A DNA stretch of 64,000 nt, taken from NCBI RefSeq assembly GCF_914767665.1, contig NC_059504.1, forward strand, positions 11,038,501-11,102,500, written 5' to 3'. Of this stretch, positions 47,661 through 61,311 are shown in pieces. The translations under genes and the position numbers were made by a program. The notes under the pieces were generated by a model. The model searched no databases. It was not told the DNA's origin and saw only the letters and a list, made by a program, of their open reading frames with translations. The first letter of the stretch is position 1, and every line of letters begins with the position of its first letter. Source of the stretch: Harmonia axyridis (Eukaryota > Arthropoda > Insecta > Coleoptera > Coccinellidae).

Positions 47661-50421
47661 CACAGATCTGAAAGTGGTTCTAAATATTTTTGAAGGGTGT
47701 ATCCTTTATGATTGACATAACCTTCTAAGCACATAAGACATGATGACATAAGAAATGTCAAAAAATACACGGTGTTGTCATTTTGGATTGTACCATTCCT
47801 ATTGGTCATCAGTGGGTCGATCATATCGTTTGAGACCATTAATATGAACATTGATACGGAATGATAGAGAGATGTGTTTAGGGAACGAACTCCGAGTGAG
47901 TATAGAGCACAGTTGCGCCAAGTCAGCCAAAAAAGAATTCCTTACTGATTGAATTATTTCCGAAACCAAACATATTCTTATGAAATATTAAAGATTCATA
48001 TTCACGATATAGTTTTTCTTGGAAACTCAAAGAAAGTTGTTATTTTTAAATACATAGTTATAGGCATATTAACGTCGTGCCTAATTTGATGGATGAAACA
48101 ATAATGAGCGAGTGAAATTATTTGAATCAACCTTGTGTAGGTACATCTATCTTTCACCATCATTAAGTTCATTTGATTCACGATCGGAAAGTAAAAGTAT
48201 AATTGCTCTATGTTAAAATAATGCGAAGAAATGTGGCATGGAAGAGTCTTGTTGAAAACCTTATGCTACGATCGATTGTTTTACCACCCCTTCAAAACTT
48301 TCTTTTACTTTCATTAATTATGATACTGGCGTAGTCATCGTTAATCCCGTATGTGATGAGTTTCATCCTTGTTTCAGACTACAAAAAGGGTTTGATAATT
48401 GAATCGAATCGAAACTTATTGATAATAATAATTAAACTTTCAATCACGTAAAAACTTTCACTAATCACCATATTCCCATGACTTTAATATCGAACAGACC
48501 TAAAAAAAAATTTTATAGGTGGAAGACCAAGTTCCAAATCATGTTTGAATCAAGTACGAGATATTTTTTTGAACAATAAAAGTCTGGCAATGTATTTTAT
48601 TTTGAAGACATTTCTTATAGCGTATAATCTTTCTGGCAAAAAATTCACTAAATTGAGCCTACGTTTGTTTTAATTGACCAATCTTGAAAGATGTTTATTT
48701 TATGTGAATTTTAGTACTTTTTTTGTTCGAATCATTAAATTCATGATTTCTTGTTATCTTCCCTTGTGCATAATAGCCAACAAGTATTACATCATTTTCT
48801 GGTATAATTCTCAAGGATTTAATGATAGATTCACCGATAATTTCTGAATAGCAGAAATTTTCACGGAAGCTTAATTCCTTTCACTAAATATCATTGCAAA
48901 TGGAAATGAATAATTAGTATATAAATAATTCAATTCATAAGTATGTCAGTAACATGTTGTCGTGATTATAATTTACGAGAAACACGATTCTTCTTAAAAA
49001 TGCAAATTATGTTAAAAAAAAAACAATAGTTACTCATAAAACAAGAATATAAAGCGACGCAATATGCTTTTTAATTATTTAAAATAGCTAAAAGCTTCTG
49101 ACGCATTTTTCGATTTTTTTATATAATAAAGGAACATCATGTTGATAATTAATGTTTTGATAGAAACGTCCAACATTTCATGGTTTGACAGTTACAGTAA
49201 CGTTAAGCAAAAATATTTCAGTAGATCGTTATCGGTGAATGCTTTCTAGGAAAAATAAGAATAAAGATTTGGTTTTCTGGATGTATAATAGCATTTTCCG
49301 GTATTTTTACTGATAATATCATGAAGTTGAAATGTTGAAGTTGAGAACAATGATTCTAATAGATACATATTACTAAAATAATGTTTTTGAATCATCATAG
49401 GTAAAGAATGACAGTAATTGACCTATTAATACAAATCTTCCAAAAATTATTAGGTGGATCGGATTATCAAATTTTAAATTAAATATTCTTTTCTAAAATG
49501 AAAAAACAATATTGAGTATGGAAGAATTGGCGCTCCGGCCCCACGTTGGGCGCCATGGTTCAAAATATCGAATTTAAAATTAAATATTCTAATCTTTTAT
49601 AAAAACAATATAGACGATCCATAACACTACATACCTACTGAAGGACTTCAATTGAAATTTAAATGGAATTGAACTAACTTGACACTTGAAAGACCTACAA
49701 CGGGTCTCATAAAACTTTGATTGACTAATCAACATATTATAGTTTTAAATCAATGGAAATATCAAGAATGAACTGAAATTGAACACAGAAATGATTTGAT
49801 CTAGCAAACCACCACGATAAAAATTTTATAAAATCCACCATTAGTTCAGGTGGAATGCCATCGATTATTTTCAACTACTTTTGTTATCACTAGAATGTTA
49901 AGGTGATCCACCATTATGACCCATCGTTTTCACCCTTTTTTCCGATTTCTCAAAAGCGGTCTCCAAAATCGATATCACCCAAAACGTGGGCGACCAATAA
50001 ACCAACCAGATGGTATTGTTTGGTATTCCGTGTCAAGTGCAGGTCTGGTATTTACCTGGCCCGGTTCAGAGAACTGCTTCCGGTTGATCTGGGTCACCAT
50101 GTGACCCTAGGCGTTCGTACTTTCACGGTCAATCGGTCGCTAACATGAACACCTGAATGAAGATGATGAGGATCGTCGAAATCGATAAAGATTGGCTTGA
50201 TTATTAATATTTTCTTCTAGATTGACGTAAATCGGCAACGGCAAGAACTAATCATTGGAAAACTGTTTGTGTAGAAGATGTGGTACAACATTGACAAACA
50301 AGTCGTTAACCTGAAATATAAACATATCACATTTTGTGGTTGATTAATCCACAGAAGTTGTTGCTTCTTCCATGTGAAGAATTTTCCAGTAGGAATGATT
50401 CAATTTGTAATGGTTGTAATG

Positions 50422-50610
50422 GCAACACTGTGTAATTTTTGACATTTCCTATGTTATTTGTGTTCAGTAGGTTATGCCATTTTATCATAGAAATATATAA
50501 AGTTTAAGAACGTTCAGAAATTTTGAACTGCCTTACCAAAATCAGAGCTCATTTGTGAATAAAATGAGAAATTTAAGAATTCATGGACAACATTATTCAG
50601 TTAATTGGCT
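50422..50610 (+). repeat. dispersed repeat, copy 2
   Basis: Diverged copy of the 47505-47660 block: GGCAACACTGTGTAATTTTT, then GACATTTCCTATGTTATTTG, then AATTCATGGACAACATTATTC. The open frame of copy 1 is not preserved. Confidence 0.4.
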
Positions 50611-51277
50611 TCAGTACCTACTTGGTAGTATTCCTCTAGTATCGTGTAAAGGAAATACACTTTCAAATTTGTCTATAATACGACGAATAATGAGTAGATT
50701 AACCGAATAATATCGTCCATCTTAAATGAATAAAAAACAATTAAAGCAAACAAACCTGTAAAGATGAAATCGATATATCGAATATAAATCAATTCGCGAA
50801 TAGGGAATTGTTAATTTTAAAACTACATATGCGATCGAGACGAAAATTTGCCTTTGAATATAAAATGACAATGATGGATTGCTCGATCAGAACCATGGAA
50901 AATTCATGAAGAACATCGAACAAAAACAAACTAATACTACACCACAAAATTGAGATTGAGAATTGGATTTTTATATCAAAAAACAATTTAGAGCTTCTTG
51001 TAATATGAAGAATAGCTCTGCAAAATTTTGTATTGCTTCAAGAAATATTGTGAAGAGAAAATTTACTATTTTATTTCAATTTTCACAGGCTCAAATAGAT
51101 CTGACATCTTCATTGGTTTTTTAAGTTTCATTTTATTTCTCAATGTGTATTGAATTTTTGTACTTCTGAATTTTTGTGATATTCAGATAGTAAAAGCAGC
51201 TTATAATTGAAAGACTTTCATGATATTACTCACTAATATATCCAATACTTCAATTGATTTTTTTATTACAGAACAAA

Positions 51278-54200
51278 ATGTTGAAGCAACTGCTGCTTCT
51301 TGCCATAGGTGGCACAGTAGTTTTGGCACAAAGAAGATTGGCACTCCCTGATCCTAGAAGTTGTTCAAACAGTAAGTAAATTAATTGGAATTCAAATTAA
51401 AACATATGATTCTTTAAGATCAATCATAAATTTAACTTTGAATAAATGAAAAAAGATATCTTTCAAATTTTTTTCTCTTCTTTCACTGAGTACACTCAGA
51501 GACTGTTCAATTAGAACATTACACGAAATGTAATTCTAGTTTTACTAACTTTTGAATTATGTTACCTAACATCATAATACCATTTCAATTATTTCGATAT
51601 TAATCATAATTCCCAAAGAAACAGCTACTAATTGCGATAGATATAAACACTTATTCTGCAACATCCCCATACTGAAAGTTCACAATATCGTTGCAAATTT
51701 CGCCACAAGTTGACATTACTGGGAAAAATGTAGTTAATATACTGATAGTCACCTAAAGCAATCCTTCAAATGCATTCTCCTTGTTATTCAATTGAATTTG
51801 CAAGTCAGACAACTTGATCTTAATTCAAAATGAAGTAATCCTAAATTATGTTTTTTTATGTCGTGCTAGAAGGTGATTGCATGGTTGAAAATGGCTCACA
51901 AATGTTGTAATAAGAAAATAATTACAATCACTACCATGAGGAGATCGATGGATGTTACAACTCACTTCAATAGTACTTGGCTCGATAATTGTGATTAAAT
52001 CCTGAGACATTATTTCTTATTTCCTCGTTCGAGAAAATAACAATCATTATTTGCATTGTCTAGTTGACTTCCTCTGTGAATCCACTTTCTTCGGTTGTTA
52101 ATAAATCATTCGTGTTCACAATGAACGCCAATGAACTTTGCGATTCATGACACTGTTGTTAGAAAAAGAAACCAGCGATTCTCATGACTGAAATTAACGT
52201 GAGAATTGAAAATCAGAAGGGTAATTTAATTTAGCAAACGGTTTGGCTGTAGTAGGTTATCATTTTTCTTCTTCTTCAGCCCTTTTTCATCCAGTGTCGG
52301 ATATAGGTTTCTTCCAGTGTTTTCATGCTTCTCTGTCTTTTGCTGTCCATTGATTACCGGCTACAGCGACTATGTCGTCTATCCATCTTTTCCTCGGTCT
52401 TCTTATGCTAATTTTTGTCTCTCGAGGTCTCCAAAACGCCATTTTGTGTGACCATCTCTCCACACTCTGCCTTGTTCGCTATTCTAATCATGATGTCAGT
52501 TACCCTGGTCCATTTTCGTATTTTGTTGTTCGGAATTCTGTCTCTTAGCCTTTACCCAGCATAATCCTTTCCATGGCTCTTTGAGTTACTCTCAGTTGTT
52601 CTGACACTTTTTTCGTTATTGCCATAGTTTCTAGACCATAAGTTGCCTCTGGTAATATGCAGCTGTCATAGGTTTCGCGTTTTTTGTGTAGGCGAATATT
52701 TTGGTCCTTAAAAATGAAACTCAGTTTGTCGAAGGCTGCCCATGCTAAGCGTATCATGCTGAGGTTATCATTATATAGGAGTATATACAAAAGATTAGCA
52801 TGCAACTAACAATAAGATCTACTTATTTCTCTTGAAAATGAAAAAAATATATGTCGTAAAAACTTGGTATCAATTCAAACACTACCAAAGTAGCTATTTC
52901 AAAATGTACAAAAATCAATTTTGCGAACGGAAATCCTGAAATCGGAGACCAAAGATTGCAAAATTTTCTCTTTTTTTCTCTTCCTTTGGTAAACTCGGAA
53001 TTTGGCCTGAAACTCAAGAAATAATTGGTACAATAGTAAGAATTTGACGATGAATTCGAATGATTATTCGAATGATTCACATTTCCTGTCCATATCTGAA
53101 TAGCTAATATACATCAATTTATGACAACTTTTATTGGCCAATTTGATGCTTATAAATGTGCCCAAATTCCTAACTGTAATCGATCAAACCGAAAAAAATT
53201 TAAGAGCAGTTGTTTTCGAATGACGATGTGTCATAGTTTATGCGAAAAGAGTGTCAGGATAATTAAGAATTTTAAATACTTTTTTCTAGCTGTTCAATAA
53301 CGGTTGCGTTATTACGTCAATTAAGTTTATTATGAATAGAATCTTCATACGAGTATAGCACGTAATTATTGATGCCTACAATAATTCTATTTGATTTGAT
53401 AAGTTTATATGTAGGTAAACTCTGCGATATTCTAGAAAATATTTTTCGGATCTAGGACGAATAACACTAATGAATAGTTCATTTTTCATGATTGCGTTGG
53501 ATTCTGTATGGAATAATAATTCAATAATTTCTGAGTTATTGATTATTTTTAACCCATGTTGCACATCGAATGTGTTTCATAAGAATATTTTATGACCATA
53601 TTGTTGATAAGAAGTATTGACCTATTGAAAAAAATAGACTCTACGTACAACATAAGTCGAGAATATCTTAAATGACTCAGAAATTATTTTATCGACAAGT
53701 AGGTATAATAATTTTTTAATTACAATTCATCGCAGAATCCTACGCACACAATTTTCGACACAATATTTGAAACACCATGTGATGTTATTTCATGAATTCA
53801 ACAAAAAATTTTTTTTATAAAAATTATTTTCATTCCCTGAATAACTGGAAGTACTCACGTCGAAGAATTATTTTCATCTCTATAGAGAATATCGAATAAT
53901 ATCAAAATCTCAATTTTGAGAATTGAGATAAGCCCATTTCTCCAGTAACATCTAATAGGCACAAATTTTGATTTTTGAAGAAAAAACTCGAACTTGGGAC
54001 ACCCTGTATATAAAATTGTAGGAAAATATAATTATTAATAATATAATTGTCTTCTAGGAGTCAGACACGCTACGTATAGAGATGCTCGTGGAGTAACACA
54101 TTCATATTTCTTCAGTTGGGAACATCAACCAACCAGGGGATTAGAAGTTGACTGGTTGGACGCCAGAAACATCTGCAGACGTCACTGTATGGACGCCGTA

Positions 54201-55930
54201 TCTCTCGAAACCCCCCAAGAAAACGAATTCGTCAAACAGAGGATTGCTCGTGGTAATGTGAGGTAAGATGAAATACAAAATGGCGGAATCGCTTTGCGCA
54301 TCCGCCAAAAAAACGAATTATTTATTTCGGTTGTCAAATCTGTATTTTCATCGGATGATGGTTAAATTTCTTGTTATAATTGCACCAAAGTATGAAAATA
54401 CATCATTATTATATACCTCTTCCTTAAAGAATGCTGTGTTCGGCACCGAGCCAAGTTATTTTGATAGCGAAAATGAAAAATAGCTTTTTTGCAATCCATC
54501 AATTTTTCGATAATTACATTCCCTTTATGAGAAATTCTATGTATTTCCAAATATTCTATATGAGTAGTGTTTAATGAATTTTCTGTGTAGGTACATCTGG
54601 ACTTCAGGAAGAAAATGTAACTTCGCTGGTTGTGACAGACCAGATCTTCAACCACAAAACATTAACGGATGGTTCTGGTCTGGTTCTGGAGCTAAAATTG
54701 GACCAACTACTCAGAGAAACTCTGGAGACTGGAGCAGCACTGGTGGATTCGGCCAAGCTCAACCTGACAACAGAGAAGCTGCCCAGGTATGTTTCTTCTT
54801 CCTTCAGAGTGAATTTGGTGGATATAACAAAGATCGCTAAAGAATCGATCAACTCTCCAACGTCTAGTAACGTTAAATCTTGAAAGAAATATTAAATTTT
54901 TGAGGATTTCAGTTACATGTTTATTTTATACGTTGGTACTATCGTTTATCCTTTGTCAACTCGAAATTAAGGATAATACAAGTACAGTAAGCTCATTCAA
55001 ATTTGAAATTCGGACTCGTATCAGAAAGTGTGTGCCTTCTGCATTTGTATTAGAAATAATTCTATTACATTTTTCAATTGACACGTGAAAATTCAAATAG
55101 AAAAGATCTATTAAGATAAATTTTATAATTAAATGAAACGCAGTTATACGAAGAATGGAATCTAGCCAAGAATTTGAATTATTAATTAATTCAATTATTA
55201 TCACAACACAGATTCAGGTTTTGACAGAATCTTTTATAGTTTTATTTATATATCAAATAAATTTATGAATACTTTATAATGCGGAAAAATCTGAAGAGAA
55301 TATTTTTATACGTATTTCCTAAAATTGACTCAGAGAGAATAATTTTTATTTCTTCGCTTGGAAGGGTAAATTAAATTTTGAAACGAAAAAAAAAATGGTT
55401 TTTTGATGATTTCATAGAAGTTACAACTTTTTTTAATTTTCACAATTCCAGAAACCAACATGGTCGATGCAGGCCACTAACTTAATATAAAATAAAATAT
55501 CTGTAGATGTAGAAGTTGTAAAATATAGGTTGACTCCAGTTCGATAGATATTATGTGAGCTATCGCTTATTGTAGTGATTACCATTAGTATAGAAAGGTT
55601 ATTTTGAATTAAAAAAAAAGTTGAAAATTATGATTTTCATATAAAATTATGGAAATTAAAGATTTAAAATGAACATTAGTTAAAGAAATGAGTTTGAGAT
55701 TTCAACTAAAAAATCACTTAAACTAAAGAAATGCATACATAGATTCCTATACTTACAAATTCATTTTTCAGGGTAATGATGAATCCTGTCTATCCATCTT
55801 GAACAACTTCTATAACGATGGAATCAAATGGCACGATGTAGCCTGTCACCACGTCAAACCATTCGTTTGCGAAGACAGCGAAGAGCTCCTCAACTTCGTT
55901 GCTTCCAGAAACCCTGGCATCAGATTGTAA
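51278..55930 (+). CDS. secreted C-type lectin-domain protein (Clect27-like)
   Basis: Four coding exons: 51278-51371, 54058-54262, 54591-54786 and 55772-55930 (phases 1, 2, 0), 654 nt, 217 aa. Residues 1-18 form a signal peptide (MLKQLLLLAIGGTVVLAQ). The C-type lectin fold starts at ~33 (VRHATYRDARGVTHSYFFSW) and includes WLDARNICRRHCMDAVSLET, the ligand loop QPD at 157-159 and W-H-D at 185-187. It ends with ACHHVKPFVCE and a short tail. QPD and WxD are the residues that bind calcium and galactose-type sugars in this fold; whether they do so here is unknown. The sequence looks like a very conserved insect single-domain lectin near fly Clect27, reported in cuticle and wing formation; I do not assign the symbol. 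The first intron within the CDS is 2.7 kb and holds a LINE fragment. Confidence 0.92.
52262..52800 (-). mobile_element. LINE (RTE-like) reverse-transcriptase fragment in lectin intron
   Basis: Minus-strand pieces read AAFDKLSFIFKDQNIRLHKK, YDSCILPEATYGLETMAITK, LRVTQRAMERIMLG, LRDRIPNNKIRKWTRVTDIM and MDSKRQRSMKTLEETYIRHW. This order is the 3' third of RTE-like reverse transcriptases. One stop and frame changes make it inactive. It is 5'-truncated at ~52800. Confidence 0.8.
54889..55145 (+). repeat. inverted repeat arm 1 (lectin intron 3)
   Basis: Sequence from ATTAAATTTTTGAGGATTTC through GACACGTGAAAATTC to AATGAAACGCAG is repeated in inverse orientation at 57018-57311. Non-coding; transposon-derived is likely. 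Confidence 0.7.
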
Positions 55931-56126
55931 AAAAAACCAGATCAACAATTGTTCATACCAGTAACCATTCCATTCCTTCATAACCCTCACCTCCTATGAA
56001 ATCCTTCCTTCATCCTGAGTCCTGTTTCTTCTATTTATTTCAGAAATTGTAATTGCATTATGTGAATATTTGCTTTCATTTATAGTTTTAGGTAATTATT
56101 ATCTATTCAGTAAATTATATTTTAAT

Positions 56127-56132
56127 AATAAA
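56127..56132 (+). promoter_or_regulatory. poly(A) signal of the lectin gene
   Basis: AATAAA within AATAATAAAAAAAT about 200 bp after the stop codon; best candidate in the 3' UTR. Confidence 0.5.
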
Positions 56133-56494
56133 AAAATCAATGTATGTATATCTGGTGGCTTTTTTATTCACTTTCTATGTGTACCTACAGTTGGTTATAT
56201 TTTTGGTTAGTAACTGTGTTAATTCAATTCCTTGAAAAGTTTTGACTTATAGCTATTATACTATATATTTCCTGGAACTTCGATGAATAACACAAGGAAA
56301 CAGTTCTTTTGGTGTCGAGGTTTTTTGACCTGGTTCTATATCAATTTGATGTCCTGAATTCAAATAAATCATTCATTTTTACCTACGAGCTCAAAATTTC
56401 AAGATATATAATTTTAGAGAAATATAACTTACATTATTTTAACTCAAATCCGTAAGTGTAGTAAACAAAATTAGATACGAAATTTTCATTTAAG

Positions 56495-56794
56495 TTATAC
56501 AAAATACAATAATATGTCGAACTTACAAACAAAAAAAAACATTGAAGAAATCAAATAGTCACTCAACACTTCGAAAGCTTCTTTTACGCGACATTCTCGA
56601 ATGTTTTTCTTAAACAGTCCCTTTTTAAACTCCATCGGTAATCTGCCATCATGAGCATGTCCCCGTCCTTGATAGTGGGCCTCCATAACTTTAATATATT
56701 GGTGAAATCTTTCACCATGTTCCTCACTCATGTCTCCTAAATTTTCTGGAAAACGGTCTAAGTGGCTGTGTAAATAGTGTATTTTAATACTCAT
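56495..56794 (-). pseudogene. fragment of a repeated arthropod ORF (HSHLDRFPENLGDMSEE type)
   Basis: The minus-strand frame reads IKIHYLHSHLDRFPENLGDM, SEEHGERFHQYIKVMEAHYQ, then shifts frame. I know this motif as a repeated protein fragment spread through arthropod and other invertebrate genomes, usually treated as transposon-derived with no assigned function. Here it is a short, frame-broken piece next to inverted repeat arm 2, which may belong to the same element. Confidence 0.6.
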
Positions 56795-57017
56795 ATTGTA
56801 TCCTTAGGATTTGAAACTATCTTGTTAACCATTTCAACATGGAATATTTTCTAACCCAATGGTGTGTTTCATCCCTACTATTCCACAGGAACAAGAAACA
56901 CGGATATTTCGTGTAACCACTTTACTTTCCAAGAAGAAAGTTTACCATTTTTAAGTCTACACATATCATCCATTGATGTTGACCAAAGCTATGGTATTAT
57001 ATTCTTTTTTCAGTTTG

Positions 57018-57311
57018 CGTTTCATGTAATTATCAAATTTATCTTATAATGTATTACGTGAAAGGCAATTGCAAATTTTGGTGGAAATTATGTTTTTTTC
57101 TATTTGAATTTTCACGTGTCAATTGAAAAATGTAATAGAATTATTTCTAATACAAATGCAGAAAGCACACACATTCTACTACGAGTGCCAATTTCAAATT
57201 TAAATGCGTTTTCTGTACTTGTATTATCCTTGATTTCAAGTTGACAAAGGATAAACGATAGAATCTACGTATAAAATAAAATGTAACTGAAATCCTTAAG
57301 AATTTAATATT
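57018..57311 (-). repeat. inverted repeat arm 2
   Basis: Inverse copy of 54889-55145, with a ~45 bp extra segment (~57052-57095) absent from arm 1. The two arms bracket the last lectin exon and its 3' UTR. Confidence 0.7.
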
Positions 57312-60300
57312 GATTAAGCTTGTGGTATTAAACCATATTTACTTAATTACAGAATGACAATAAAACCATTGTACCTACATTAATTAATTTATAATAATTT
57401 AAGAACTCTCATAAATGAATATACTGAATGAAATCCACATTGGTAAATAACTGATAGAGAAAAACGAATTGCATGTACAGATTTAGGGTCCCAAATATTG
57501 TTAAAATCAGCTCTTAAATCACAGGCACCACTAAAGAATTTTTTGTTGTTGCCCTGTGTAATAGTTAACTCTAAATAAAGTTTGGTAACCACTTTTTTTA
57601 TCTTTTTAAAATTTCCGATTGAATTTGATAAATTCATGAAATAGTCTCTGAAAACAAAAGAGGTAATTCTTGAACCCAAAAAACTTCATACATAATAATA
57701 ATAACATAGCTTCTCGATATGAACAATTCTCTCTGCAGATGATAGAAGTTCACTGACGTCTTCTTAATGAACCTACATCCTAGGTGTTGTTGTTTACTTA
57801 CAGCTGGACAGTTACATTTAAATTTGAATACGAATTATTCATCAAGGTCCTAATTTTCGTTAATTAATTCCAGTTATTCAGAAAAAATATCTACCAAAAC
57901 TTGTCGAGTTTTACAGATATGATGATTTGAATTTATGAGCGGTGATAATTAAAGAAAATTTTTATATTTCAACATTTTTCTCGTTTCTATGGAATAAATT
58001 GTGATGAATGTAGAAGGAAATATTTCTATTCTAGGATAAATCCGACTATAAGAAATGAACTTAAAAGATGACTGAAGTTTGTGTACCTAACAATCTTACG
58101 TTCTTAATGTCAGGAATTATTTAAAATTTGCTTTTATTGATTCAATTAATCATACAATTCCTACTAAATTAGTTGAAGATCTTCTGTTATTCCATTCCTT
58201 TACAACTTGTCATGTGAATAATCATTATTTACTAAATGATTCATTTCCACCTAACTCACCACATATTTATTTTCTGACCTATATTTTATTTTTATTATTT
58301 TATCCCACCTAATCTTATCATTTCAATACTAACATTAAATCTGAAAAAAATCGAGGTATCTGCAATGTTTCGAGTATCATCTTGCATGAAATGATCAGAG
58401 AGAATGCAAAAAATATCTTAAGACCTAAGTATTAATGCAAAATACGGTGTTATGTCGTTGAAATGCCTAATTTCCAAGAGAAGGTGCTTCACGACGAACA
58501 AAAAGAGCTTTAGTTAGTAATTTTAACATTCAATGCTTTGTTGAAGTGTGTATCGTTCCATTGACAAATGTCGAAGATGACAGTTGCTCCAATAGAGAAC
58601 TATTCAAAATGAAATCTCTTATTGGGAAACCCTTTATAAATCGCTATTTTATTTGTTACCATTTGTACATCATGTTTTGGTCTCTATACAGGATGTTAGT
58701 GAATTGAAGATACATACAAAAAAATTAAAAAAATGTTCCTTCGAATATAAAAGAATTTGGGCCCGCAAACGCTTTGTTTTCGATAAATGGGGTGTCAAAG
58801 GCTAATTTTTTTCGAGTTTTTTTCTCCTAGCTCTCGTAGCACCTTTTCTTCCATTTATATGTAAATTATTCTGCATTCGAAAAAAAGGAAAAAGGAGTGT
58901 CCCACAATAAAAATTATCAAGCCAACTATTTCTTAAGTTAGGCCGTTGAACTGATAAATCAAAACAAAATCAAACATTGATTTTATTGATTTGTCGAGTT
59001 TGAAAAACAAACTTTGTTTTGTGTCCAGTTGAATCTCGTTTGCAACTGAATATTAGAATAGTAAATACTCAAATAAAATATACAAGTAATAAAATTTAAT
59101 TGGATTGATATAAACGATCATAACTTCTGAAAATATCGTTCTAGATTTTTAGTTCGTCAACCTTGGCGGCAAAAATCAAAGATTGGGAGAAACAATGAGA
59201 CAATTCCTATCAGGACACAAAATACCCAATTAAAATAGGAGAGTCCTCTATTCATACATATTTCAGTGGCTCTGTCACAGCCTGGAATTGCAAGATTCCT
59301 CACACAGATTCGATTGTTAATAGAAAATTAATGAATGGTGATACATTTAATTGACATGAAAAGTAATACACATTTTTTTGAATTATTGAACACAACTGGA
59401 GAATGGAAATAACTCTGATCATTATCCATTGTAGATCATGCAGATGCTCGTATATCATCGGATTTATTCAATAAGATACCTTACGAAGCATGTACATACC
59501 ATGAGATCATTCTGTTTAGTAGTCTTCAATTGATTCATGCTCTGAAAATCGAAAACATGGTTCCTGAAGTCTATTCGAGAATTTTCAAATATCTCAACTG
59601 ATGAAAAAATGTATGAAGGCTTATTTTTGGAAATGATTATATAATTAGACGAATGAAATGGAGAATATGAATATGATTAATTCCAGAGGAAAGTTTAACC
59701 AGAATATATTTTTTCTCACATTATAAATGCATTGCGAATTGATGATATCCATAACCTGGAATTGTTGAGTCTGTAATTCTATTTAAAACTAGTATTCAGA
59801 CATAAAAAGGTTAATGCCTTACAAAAAGTATACAATTATGTAGTCAGCTCTAATATTTATTTTGAAAATATATAAACTAAGCATATGAATTGGATGTAAA
59901 GTGTTTTTGTCAATCAGTAGAACACTAAAATAGCATCATGAAAAACCAAACCTATGTTTCTCATGAACCCACTCATATTTATTCCATATCAATTTACAGC
60001 GAATTATTTTTATTTGAATTTACGGGAACTATTTTCGAAATAATAATATTCTCAGCTTCTCAGTTTCCAGTTTTGCAGAAATGAGTAACAGACATTCGGA
60101 AGTAATCTATAAAATGTAAAAATGTATTTCAACCATGTGATGTTTCAATAATTACTGATTTAAATTTAATTTAAAGGGAATAAAAATTCTATAATGGCGG
60201 AAATGTGTAGGTAATATCATTAATATTTGTAGTTGAAAAATCTTCATAGGTATAGATAATACTCAAATGATGTTACGAGCTTTTTTCCAATTTGCCTATC

Positions 60301-61311
60301 ATCTTCAAGGTAATTACAGCTACTTGATTTGTAAAAATAGATCATTAGAACTCATTAATTTTGATGAATCTTTTTCTTTACCTATACTTTCGTCTTCTTG
60401 TGAATTACCTTTTCATAAATTGTCCACCATCAAGGTAATACAATTTAACTTTTATGTAGTTTATTCAAAAGTGAAATTTATATAAATTATCCTCAAACTT
60501 TTCCCACCTATGAGGCATGAAACATATATCACTAATTGTCCTATACCTAAATATACAAAAAAGTTATTGACAGTCTGCCGAGATACTAGAGGCGATCACT
60601 TGGAGGATATTTATCTTAATTAACAGGAACAAACATAATTTAAATTCCAGTGAAAATAAATAAACAATTAATGAGTTAGCTGAAATTTGAACATTTTTCA
60701 AAAGGTATTTCGAATACATTTTTTGGCGACTGAGTCGTTGGATACGTCCTTGAAGTGTGCCTATCATTGCCAGATGTGAGCAAGTCATAAAAATGTACAG
60801 GTACAAATGCATTCTTGGCCAACAATAGAATTGTTTCATCTTCTATAAAAGATTTATGAAGTCGACACCTATTTGAAATCACTTGAAATATCACCAAAAT
60901 ACATATTCTCAATGAGTTGTCAGTATTTATTCATTTTAATTTCACTTAGGACGTTGTAGGTCCTAAAGAGCGTAACATTTTTTAGTTTAGAGCGCTTGTT
61001 CGAAAATGAGAGATGTCTTTGATATTTTTAAGTATGAACATTACTATAAACATGGGACGGAAACGCTTTGTTTTCTAAATACAGAACATTTTCTTCTTGA
61101 AATTTTCCGGGGAACCTACCATTTTCGTTTGTACCTCTAATTTAAGAACATCTTGTATAGTGAGTAGGTACGTAAATTACTATCAAACGTGCACTACTTT
61201 CGTCCTTATCTTTATGATTCATAAGCTGATCACGATTTCAGTTGTTTTTCTAAGCGCATAATAAACACGAATGAATACAATAATTTTCACTATAAAGTCC
61301 TAGTCCTTATA
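57312..61311. other. gene-free stretch with transposon-end motifs
   Basis: No coding exon supported. Partial TIR-type motifs occur near 58687 (TACAGGATGTTAGTG) and 61120-61160 (TTTGTACCTCTAATTTAAGA), each with a nearby AACGCTTTGTTTTC word shared with the 44685 element. No complete element could be delimited. Confidence 0.4.

Larger units (their letters stand above)
45241..51270. other. long non-coding stretch, inferred lectin first intron
   Basis: No coding exon supported. Two blocks have visibly higher GC content than the surroundings, ~46870-47090 and ~49900-50150, without a recognisable protein or RNA. At 49459-49612 two copies of a ~45 bp AT-rich word (TTTAAATTAAATATTC…AACAATAT) flank GGCGCTCCGGCCCCACGTTG. 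A repeat pair at 47505 and 50422 is listed separately. Confidence 0.4.

Noticed and set aside
49459..49620. Possible LTR or primer-binding site around GGCGCTCCGGCCCCACG
   Set aside because: The flanking AT-rich copies are too short (~45 bp) and no retroviral-type coding sequence is nearby.
49903..50148. 81-codon plus-strand frame in a GC-richer island
   Set aside because: Two overlapping frames of similar length, no domain, no splice sites in phase. The island itself is noted as unexplained.
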